A DNA stretch of 7,407 nt from assembly GCA_029859385.1 (NCBI GenBank), contig JAOUDF010000124.1:1-7407 (forward strand), read 5' to 3'. The stretch comes from Nitrospirota bacterium. Lineage in GTDB: Bacteria; Nitrospirota; JAOUDF01. This document shows positions 1 to 4,416 of this stretch, one piece after another. A model generated the notes under the pieces. The model did not search any database, had not been told where the DNA came from, and saw nothing but the letters and a program-made list of their open reading frames with translations. Position 1 is the first letter of the stretch. The number at the start of each line of letters is the position of its first letter. Made by a program: the position numbers and the translations under genes.

Positions 1-436
1 CCCTGCAAAGGAGGTAATTGAAGTATTCCTTCGGATAGTGTCGGGCAATGGCAACCTGCCGGAGGTCTTCGTCGACTTCAGGCTGGCCGTGAAGGCTGAA
101 GAACGGCCCCACCCCCTTGTCGGGAGAACCGGAGCATCCGCCACCACCTGTGGTCACCGGCTCGCCCGTTTTTTCGACCTCCTTCTGCATCTCCTCATCC
201 TGAGCGATAAAGTGGAGGGAAAAGTCGATCTTGTCAGAATACTTCCTGACCAGCGGCAAGAGGGACTTCTCGGCGGCTACCCCAAAAGGGCACTGGCTCA
301 TGACGAAAAGCTCGACCCGTATCTTGTCGGCAGTGGGGTGGTTCTTGCCTGCCTGCGCCGCGCCAGCGGATGCATTCCATGTGAACAAAAATGCCAGCAT
401 TGCGCACAGGGCAAGATTTTTACTGAAAATCCTCAA
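1..436 (-). CDS. Exported thioredoxin-fold protein, single-Cys CPFG motif (partial, C-terminus off left edge)
   Basis: The open frame runs from a TTG at 434-436 to the left edge, giving 145 codons without a stop. The TTG is chosen because GAGGA (446-450) precedes it by 9 bases; the next in-frame ATG (398-400) has no ribosome binding site and would cut into the signal peptide. Residues 1 to about 24 form a signal peptide (RIFSKN, then a hydrophobic run ending ASA), so the mature protein should be periplasmic. A beta strand (IRVELFVMSQ, 39-48) leads into C49-P-F-G, the position of the thioredoxin CxxC motif, but only the first cysteine is present. A GGGG-C101 segment and C144 (YLLC) are the other mature cysteines and could supply a resolving thiol. 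The fold resembles DsbA/GILT-like thioredoxin domains. A dithiol oxidase role is unlikely without CxxC; a reductase, binding or chaperone role is open. It is transcribed away from the small exported protein at 571. Confidence 0.75.
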   Translation of the reverse strand, partial: MRIFSKNLALCAMLAFLFTWNASAGAAQAGKNHPTADKIRVELFVMSQCPFGVAAEKSLLPLVRKYSDKIDFSLHFIAQDEEMQKEVEKTGEPVTTGGGGCSGSPDKGVGPFFSLHGQPEVDEDLRQVAIARHYPKEYFNYLLCR

Positions 437-458
437 TCGTATATTTCCTCTATTGGCG

Positions 459-476
459 CGGAAGAAATGACTTCCG
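459..476. repeat. Perfect inverted repeat CGGAAG-N6-CTTCCG, candidate operator
   Basis: Arms at 459-464 and 471-476 are exact reverse complements around a 6-base spacer. The repeat lies in the gap between two divergent genes. It sits where the -35 element of the rightward promoter would be, and in the 5' leader of the leftward gene just upstream of its ribosome binding site. It could be a repressor or activator site, or an RNA hairpin in the leftward transcript. The regulator is unknown. Confidence 0.4.
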
Positions 477-501
477 GGATGCAAAGAATATCTTTTATAA
501 T
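473..501 (+). promoter_or_regulatory. Candidate -10 box (TATAAT) for the small exported protein gene
   Basis: A perfect TATAAT lies at 496-501 on the plus strand, about 70 bases before the ATG at 571. The -35 region at 473-478 (TTCCGG) matches poorly and overlaps the inverted repeat at 459-476, which would suit an activator-dependent promoter. The box overlaps the -10 box of the opposing promoter (497-502), so both polymerases could not occupy the site at once. Confidence 0.35.
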
Positions 502-525
502 ACCTGTCGTGAAGTTTCTGCGCAA
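497..525 (-). promoter_or_regulatory. Candidate sigma70-type promoter for the thioredoxin-fold gene
   Basis: On the minus strand TTGCGC (520-525) is followed by a 17-base spacer and TATTAT (497-502), a five-of-six match to the -10 consensus. The start point would fall near 490, giving a leader of about 54 bases that contains the inverted repeat at 459-476. The -35 match is only three of six. Confidence 0.45.
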
Positions 526-570
526 GCAATACGTCTTCTCACTGCACGATCCTTACAGGAGTCTTCGACA

Positions 571-861
571 ATGCTTATATCCAGGATATTCATGGGTGCG
601 GCGGCAATTATCCTTTATGCCCTTACAAGCGTATCAGTGGCGGCCGAAACATCGGTCACCCCCCATAAGATTACGAGCGAAGACCAGAAAATTGTCGACG
701 CCCTGGTAAAGATGTCGGACAAGGATACAGACACGGTTCTTCGTCTCTATGAAACCGGCAAGGGATGGGGTGACGTGGCGGAAAATCTGGGACTTGAGAT
801 GGAAGATGTCCTTAAGGAAGTAAATCGCTCGGAAAAGCCTGATAAGCCTGTTGAAAAATGA
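571..861 (+). CDS. Small exported protein with GKGWGDVAENLGL motif, function unknown
   Basis: The gene encodes 96 residues. AGGAG at 557-561 sits 9 bases before the ATG. Residues 1 to about 25 are a signal peptide (MLISR, hydrophobic core, SVSVAA), so the mature product is a periplasmic or secreted protein of about 71 residues. The mature part is charged and helical. An acidic first half (SEDQKIVDALVKMSDKD) leads to LRLYETGKGWGDVAENLGL at 57-75, a segment shaped like two short helices with a turn, then a lysine- and proline-rich tail. GxGWGxIAxxLG-type segments recur in small exported hypothetical proteins of anaerobic bacteria, but I know of no assigned function. No cysteine is present, so it is neither a lipoprotein nor a cytochrome. 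The gene is monocistronic: divergent from the thioredoxin-fold gene and followed directly by a terminator. Confidence 0.8.
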   Translation: MLISRIFMGAAAIILYALTSVSVAAETSVTPHKITSEDQKIVDALVKMSDKDTDTVLRLYETGKGWGDVAENLGLEMEDVLKEVNRSEKPDKPVEK

Positions 862-862
862 A

Positions 863-901
863 GGCCCCCTTTTGGAGGGGGCCGACATGAAGTCTTTTTT
901 T
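863..901. terminator. Shared bidirectional terminator between convergent genes
   Basis: GGCCCCCT (863-870) pairs perfectly with AGGGGGCC (876-883) around a 5-base loop. It begins two bases after the stop of the small exported gene. On the plus strand a seven-T run ends at 901 after a short spacer (with a mini-stem GAC-ATGAA-GTC). On the minus strand the hairpin is followed by TTCATTTTTC. It therefore fits as terminator for both the plus-strand gene and the convergent cold-shock gene. Confidence 0.75.
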
Positions 902-921
902 GTCATTCCTGCAATGTGGAA

Positions 922-1128
922 TTAACGGGCAACCTTAACCACATTGGCGGCCTGCGGGCCTTTGGCGCCCTGGATGATGTCGAACTCTACGACTTCACCC
1001 TCGGCAAGGGTCTTGAAACCCTCGGCCTTGATTGCGGAGAAATGGACGAATACGTCCTCGCCGCCCTGCTGCTCAATGAAGCCAAATCCTTTGCTGTCAT
1101 TGAACCACTTCACTGTTCCTTGTGCCAT
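922..1128 (-). CDS. csp: Cold-shock protein, CspA family (68 aa)
   Basis: This is a single-domain cold-shock protein that binds single-stranded RNA and DNA in the cytoplasm and melts secondary structure. It has the family's normal length of 68 residues. It starts MAQGTVKWFND and carries RNP1 (KGFGFI, 13-18) and RNP2 (VFVHF, 26-30), with the aromatic residues W8, F9, F15, F17, F27 and F30 that stack on bases. The start is fixed by a perfect AAGGAGGT at 1138-1145, 9 bases upstream. The frame stays open to 1248, but that extension lies outside the conserved domain and over the predicted promoter, so it is leader. The gene ends against the terminator it shares with its convergent neighbour. Which csp paralogue this is cannot be told from sequence alone. 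Regulation may involve the leader structure at 1137-1174. Confidence 0.95.
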   Translation of the reverse strand: MAQGTVKWFNDSKGFGFIEQQGGEDVFVHFSAIKAEGFKTLAEGEVVEFDIIQGAKGPQAANVVKVAR

Positions 1129-1136
1129 TTGGAAGC

Positions 1137-1174
1137 TACCTCCTTTCCTGAATCTTCCGGAGGTACGCCCCCGG
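1137..1174 (-). promoter_or_regulatory. Two mutually exclusive hairpins in the csp leader, one hiding the Shine-Dalgarno
   Basis: In the minus-strand transcript UACCUCC (1159-1165) is exactly complementary to GGAGGUA (1137-1143), which holds the csp ribosome binding site; the loop would be 15 bases. The same CCUCC also pairs with an upstream G-run. CCGGGGG (1168-1174) and CCUCCGG (1157-1163) form a 7-bp stem with one G-U pair and a CGUA tetraloop. The two stems share bases 1159-1163 and cannot coexist. The upstream one would leave the binding site free and the downstream one would block it. This is the layout of a two-state translational switch. It was read by eye, without energy calculation. 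Confidence 0.45.
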
Positions 1175-1200
1175 GCTGCGAGTATCGGCAACCGGTCAAA

Positions 1201-1230
1201 CAGATACCATACCAAATCTCGCCGTGTCAA
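1201..1230 (-). promoter_or_regulatory. Candidate promoter of the cold-shock gene
   Basis: A perfect -35 TTGACA lies at 1225-1230 on the minus strand, followed by an 18-base spacer and TATCTG at 1201-1206. The -10 match is poor. Transcription would start near 1194 and give a leader of about 66 bases that contains both alternative hairpins. Bases 1231-1342 hold no gene and no obvious terminator for the cytochrome upstream, so read-through from it is possible. Confidence 0.4.
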
Positions 1231-1342
1231 GACATTTTCAGCAGACATGCAATCGCGGCAAAACTACCAGCAATGAGGGATAGCGGCATAATTCTCTATA
1301 ATAAAAGCTGCAATCGGGCATCAAGGGAAACAGGACTAAAGA

Positions 1343-2146
1343 TCATTTGATGTGACAGGTAACACACAAGGCACTGCCGCGGTTGGGAGCGCGAAGGAAG
1401 GGATTACGCCCTTCGGCATTATTTTCGTCGGCAAAGTGAGGGTCATGACAGGAAGGGCACTGTACCTTGCCGGAAAAGAGCTTGACTCCGGTAGAGAATG
1501 TCCCGTTGGGACCAGGGGTATTGAACTGGGGGTCTGCCGAAGGCGACGGATAGTTCATCGATACCGGATGGGTACCTCGAAGGTCCTGGCCGATATATTT
1601 GATGGTGGCATCGTGCGCGCCACCCACCGCACCACGAGCCCCCCCCGCGCCGCCATGACACTTGCCGCATTCCTGTGAATTCATTTTGTAATGGGCACCG
1701 GCATCAACCCAGCCTGTCGTCGGGCGGGCATGGATGGCGTCAACCGCGATGGTCCCGTCGTGGCAACTGAGACACGCCAGAGATTCGCGGTCCGGCTGGC
1801 CCACTGAGGAGTCCAGGGTACTGCTGGCATAGGGCGAGTAGTTGCCAACCTGGGGAGTTACCCGGTTCCACATGGGCGCGATATTACTGAAGGCAGGGCC
1901 GGAATAATTGTGTGGAGTATGGCAATAAACGCAGACGTCCCCATAGTCATTGTAGGTAACGCCTTCCATGGCAGGGACGCCACCCTTTGCAACAGCCCTG
2001 GCATTGAGGTTGCTCAAGTCATGCTTGGAATTGACCATCGACGCGGCCATAGCCACCATTGGCACAGCAATGGCGAGGATGCCGATTATGAGAGTGGTTT
2101 TCCTGGCAATGAACCTAAACATGAGACGGGCCCGTTTCTTTTCCAT
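1343..2146 (-). CDS. Secreted pentaheme c-type cytochrome
   Basis: This 267-residue protein has five CxxCH heme-binding motifs: CVYCH (72-76), CLSCH (125-129), CGKCH (160-164), CPSCH (230-234) and CVTCH (261-265). The last is only two residues from the C-terminus. A basic N-terminus and hydrophobic stretch (about 17-35, ending VAMAAS) make a Sec signal peptide; no lipobox cysteine is seen, so the protein is likely periplasmic or outer-surface. Candidate distal histidine ligands include H42, H79 (CHTPH), H178, H193 and H237 (CHDPH), consistent with bis-histidine electron-transfer hemes. A glycine-rich loop (165-177) follows heme 3. It is probably an electron carrier in anaerobic respiration; I cannot name an orthologue. 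Start: the frame is closed just upstream by TAA. The ATGs at 2146 and 2122 both lack a good ribosome binding site; the first is kept because it lies downstream of a good promoter. Confidence 0.88.
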   Translation of the reverse strand: MEKKRARLMFRFIARKTTLIIGILAIAVPMVAMAASMVNSKHDLSNLNARAVAKGGVPAMEGVTYNDYGDVCVYCHTPHNYSGPAFSNIAPMWNRVTPQVGNYSPYASSTLDSSVGQPDRESLACLSCHDGTIAVDAIHARPTTGWVDAGAHYKMNSQECGKCHGGAGGARGAVGGAHDATIKYIGQDLRGTHPVSMNYPSPSADPQFNTPGPNGTFSTGVKLFSGKVQCPSCHDPHFADENNAEGRNPFLRAPNRGSALCVTCHIK

Positions 2147-2186
2147 AAGTTAAAGCGGATACAACATCGCCACATGATACAAGCAA

Positions 2187-2214
2187 TTTATATACCATAA
2201 CACCCGTTATTCAA
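2187..2214 (-). promoter_or_regulatory. Promoter of the pentaheme cytochrome, with a dyad in the spacer
   Basis: On the minus strand TTGAAT (2209-2214), a 16-base spacer and TATAAA (2187-2192) make a good sigma70-type promoter. The start point near 2180 gives a leader of about 35 bases. A perfect inverted repeat, ATAAC-ACCC-GTTAT on the plus strand (2197-2210), fills the spacer and touches the -35 box, a suitable place for an operator. The regulator is unknown. Confidence 0.55.
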
Positions 2215-2235
2215 CCGGCTGATATCGCTCTCTTT

Positions 2236-2257
2236 TTCGGGTGCGGCTTTACCCGAA
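2236..2257. repeat. 7-bp hairpin of unknown role upstream of the cytochrome promoter
   Basis: TTCGGGT (2236-2242) and ACCCGAA (2251-2257) are perfect reverse complements around an 8-base loop. The element lies about 20 bases upstream of the cytochrome -35 box. Neither strand has a T-run after it (the minus strand continues AAAGAG), so it does not look like a terminator. An activator site, or a structured leader for the weaker upstream promoter, are both possible. Confidence 0.35.
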
Positions 2258-2507
2258 TAGGTAGCTGGCCTCCCACTTTTATGAAAATAATTCCATACCG
2301 CATATTGTTCCCATTGGGCATACAGGAGCTACATAAGTACGCATTTTTGGATCCATAGGCAACAAGTATACCTCATAACAGTCTCGGCGGGCAGCGTCAA
2401 GTGAATTATCACCTCATATTCTGTTACAACTAAAGGAAGCCCTACCCTTATATTTAATCCGTCCTGAGCCATCGGATGCTCAATCCGGTTCCCTTGGTAC
2501 CTGCCAT

Positions 2508-3737
2508 CTAGTATCGTTTAAAAAGGAGAGAAACATTAGTTCCTCCGAAGCCGAACGAGTTACTGAGAGCCGCACCTACCTTTGCTCTTCGCGCATTTCG
2601 GGGGACATAGTCAAGGGTGCACTGAGGGTCAGGAGTATCGAGATTGATGGTGGGAGGGATGATGCCGTGGTAAAGGGCCAGTATGGTAACGGCGACCTCG
2701 ACGGCTCCGGCAGCGCCCAGCATGTGTCCGAGCATCGATTTGGAAGAGCTGACGGCGAGCTTTTCCGCCAAAGGCCCAAAAACCTTCCTTATGGCGTGAC
2801 TTTCGATCCTGTCGTTGAGCATGGTCCCGGTGCCGTGGGCGTTGATATAACCGACCTCATGCGTTGCCGAACATGCATCCTGCAATGCCCCTTCCATGGC
2901 GGCAACAGCTCCGTCACCTTCCGGATGTGGATGGACCATGGACCAGGCGTCACACGAACTGCCATATCCACTTATTTCGGCATATATCCTGGCCCCTCTT
3001 TCCATGGCCCGATCCATGCGCTCCAGGATAAGTATTCCGGCACCTTCCGACATTACAAAACCGTCCCGGTCGCGGTCGAAGGGACGGCTCGCCCTCGCCG
3101 GCTCATGGTTTCTGCGGGAAAGGACACGGGCCGACGCATAGCCCGCCAGCGCCACCGGGCACAATGCCGCATCGGAGGCCCCGGCGATGACAATTTCTCT
3201 CTCTCCGTTTCTTATCTTCTGGAATGCTTCTCCAATAGCAACAGCCCCTGTTGCGCAGGCTGCGGCATAACCAAAAGCCGGCCCTCTTATGCCATAACGC
3301 CGGGCTACCAGGGTTGATGCAAGATTGATGTTCGATGCCAGCACAAAGTGGGGCGACACCCTGTTGGCGCCTTTTGCGATCAGATTTCTCACCGACTCTT
3401 CAGTGGAAGGGAGGCCACCTCTTGCCGAGCCGATCAGCACGGCGGCATTTCCCAGATCAGCGGCAACAATCCCGGCGTCCTCGACCGCCATGCTCGCGGA
3501 AGCAAGGGCATACTGAAGAAAAAGATCGAGCTGCCGCGCCTCCTTCTTCGCAATAAACTGGAGGGGATCGAAAGCCTTTATCTCGCCGGCGATATGTACG
3601 GGAATATCAGACGTACCGAAACGGGTGATTGCCCCAATCCCTGAACGGCCCTCAACAAGCCCATTCCAGGTAGAGGTGGTATCATTTCCAAGGGGCGTGA
3701 GAAGCCCGAGACCGGTAATTGCGACGCGGTGTTTCAT
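2508..3737 (-). CDS. fabF: Beta-ketoacyl-ACP synthase II-type (FabF family)
   Basis: This enzyme condenses malonyl-ACP with an acyl chain to elongate it by two carbons with release of CO2. The 409 residues match the length of FabF. The active site is complete: nucleophile C161 (AAACATG), H301 (NAHGTGT), K333 (SSSKSMLGH) and H338, plus the C-terminal GFGGTN loop (396-401). The start MKHRVAITG at 3737 is chosen over the in-frame ATG at 3791 because the family begins here and because a promoter at 3797-3825 places the transcript start close to 3791. That leaves about 54 bases of leader, with only a weak GTGAG before the ATG. No acyl carrier protein, FabG or other lipid-synthesis gene adjoins it, so it may be a second, specialised KAS rather than the housekeeping copy; sequence alone does not settle this. 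Confidence 0.9.
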   Translation of the reverse strand: MKHRVAITGLGLLTPLGNDTTSTWNGLVEGRSGIGAITRFGTSDIPVHIAGEIKAFDPLQFIAKKEARQLDLFLQYALASASMAVEDAGIVAADLGNAAVLIGSARGGLPSTEESVRNLIAKGANRVSPHFVLASNINLASTLVARRYGIRGPAFGYAAACATGAVAIGEAFQKIRNGEREIVIAGASDAALCPVALAGYASARVLSRRNHEPARASRPFDRDRDGFVMSEGAGILILERMDRAMERGARIYAEISGYGSSCDAWSMVHPHPEGDGAVAAMEGALQDACSATHEVGYINAHGTGTMLNDRIESHAIRKVFGPLAEKLAVSSSKSMLGHMLGAAGAVEVAVTILALYHGIIPPTINLDTPDPQCTLDYVPRNARRAKVGAALSNSFGFGGTNVSLLFKRY

Positions 3738-3765
3738 TGACTCACTGGGATAAAGCGGATAATAT
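3737..3765 (+). promoter_or_regulatory. Promoter of the PAP2-GT39 operon
   Basis: TTGACT (3737-3742, five of six), exactly 17 bases, then TAATAT (3760-3765, four of six). The start point falls near 3772 and gives a leader of about 45 bases. The -35 box touches the start codon of the divergent FabF gene (3735-3737). Confidence 0.5.
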
Positions 3766-3796
3766 GCGGGTGCCAGACCATTGTAAACCATCTCAC

Positions 3797-3825
3797 ACTA
3801 TACCGGTTAACAATCAATGATGCAA
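3797..3825 (-). promoter_or_regulatory. Promoter of the FabF-type gene
   Basis: On the minus strand TTGCAT (3820-3825), exactly 17 bases, then TATAGT (3797-3802), a five-of-six -10 box. The start point falls near 3790. The -35 box lies inside the first codons of the divergent PAP2 gene, so this promoter extends into its neighbour's coding sequence. Confidence 0.55.
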
Positions 3826-4416
3826 GCGTCTTCAGAAACCCTGACATCCTGGGATAGAAGCCTTTTTCATACTATCAACCGCGGGATGGAAAACGGGTTC
3901 TTTGATATGATCATGCCCGTGGTGACAAGCTTCGGCAATTTCAAGTATATCCTTGCCGTCGTTGCCCTGTTTCTTTTCTTCAACAGCTCAAAAACCAGGG
4001 CAGTGGCCATTGTGATCGGAATCGCCATCCTTCTCAGCGACCAGACAGGCAATCAACTCAAGCATCTCGTGGAACGTCCCAGGCCTTGCAAGGAGCTGCT
4101 CGACATCCACCTTCTCGGAGGCTGTTCAAATTCATTTTCCTTCCCCTCCAACCACTCGGCAAACATGTTCGCTTCTGCGCTCATACTTTCCTGGAAATAT
4201 CGCAAGCTGACGGCCCTGTTTTTCCTTGCGGCCGTTACCGTAGCATTTTCCAGGGTGTATATAGGGGTGCATTACCCTTTTGATGTAATGGGAGGCGCTC
4301 TCATAGGGCTTGTCAGCGGAGCCCTGGCCCTGTCCTTTGAACACTGGTATCTGCCACGGATATCGCCCCTGCTGGAACGATACACATGGAAACGGTGTAA
4401 TGAATCAGGCACGTAA
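3817..4416 (+). CDS. PAP2-family membrane lipid phosphatase
   Basis: This 199-residue integral membrane protein removes a phosphate from a lipid such as undecaprenyl pyrophosphate, phosphatidate or lipid A, with the active site on the periplasmic face. The three PAP2 motifs are present in order: K82-x4-R87-P88 (KHLVERPRP), P110-S-N-H113 (the usual PSGH with N for G) and S145-R146-x5-H152-x3-D156 (SRVYIGVHYPFD). The histidines are the expected nucleophile and acid. Hydrophobic helices lie at about 44-55, 62-74, 116-126, 131-144 and 158-173. The N-terminus (WDRSLFHTINRG) is typical of the family. ATG codons at 3817 and 3820 are both possible, with no clear ribosome binding site before either. 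The reading frame overlaps the following glycosyltransferase by 17 bases, which suggests coupled translation and a joint task on lipid-linked envelope intermediates. The exact substrate is not evident. Confidence 0.9.
   Translation: MMQASSETLTSWDRSLFHTINRGMENGFFDMIMPVVTSFGNFKYILAVVALFLFFNSSKTRAVAIVIGIAILLSDQTGNQLKHLVERPRPCKELLDIHLLGGCSNSFSFPSNHSANMFASALILSWKYRKLTALFFLAAVTVAFSRVYIGVHYPFDVMGGALIGLVSGALALSFEHWYLPRISPLLERYTWKRCNESGT

Larger units (their letters stand above)
2147..2507. other. 361-bp intergenic region without a gene
   Basis: This gap lies between two minus-strand genes and is visibly richer in A and T than its flanks. I see no coding frame worth calling on either strand. It holds the cytochrome promoter (2187-2214), a 7-bp hairpin (2236-2257), and a second, weaker minus-strand promoter candidate: TTGACG (2395-2400), 17 bases, TATGAG (2372-2377). 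An imperfect stem at 2465-2482, about 25 bases past the FabF stop, could help end that transcript but has no T-run. No tRNA-like or recognised riboswitch structure was found. Confidence 0.6.

Noticed and set aside
7..20. AAGGAGGTAATTG on the plus strand, a textbook Shine-Dalgarno before a TTG
   Set aside because: The spacing to TTG is too short, and the bases are explained as codons for NYLLC of the minus-strand gene; no gene follows.
38..709. A 223-codon open frame on the plus strand
   Set aside because: It lies mostly antisense to the thioredoxin-fold gene, whose signal peptide and CPFG motif are clear, and its far end overlaps the small exported gene in another frame. It has no signal, domain or ribosome binding site.
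1129..1248. A 40-residue N-terminal extension of the cold-shock protein
   Set aside because: The perfect ribosome binding site and family start are at 1128, and the extension overlaps the predicted promoter and leader hairpins.
2236..2257. Rho-independent terminator
   Set aside because: The stem is good, but neither strand has a T-run after it and no gene ends within about 90 bases of it.
2219..2275. A class I c-di-GMP/cGAMP (GEMM) riboswitch, suggested by TAGGTAGCTGG near a cytochrome
   Set aside because: The conserved GEMM core upstream (the GCAAA-containing stems) is absent, and the similar bases lie on the strand opposite to the cytochrome.
2454..2507. A 17-codon minus-strand frame starting right after the FabF stop
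   Set aside because: It has no ribosome binding site, no hydrophobic segment and nothing to separate it from chance.
2667..3317. A 216-codon plus-strand frame antisense to the FabF-type gene
   Set aside because: It is the complement of a conserved enzyme with intact active-site motifs; it has low-complexity composition and no recognisable domain.
4310..4399. A 30-residue N-terminal extension of the glycosyltransferase
   Set aside because: It overlaps the PAP2 coding sequence, does not resemble a membrane-protein start, and MNQARKTF at 4400 fits the first helix.
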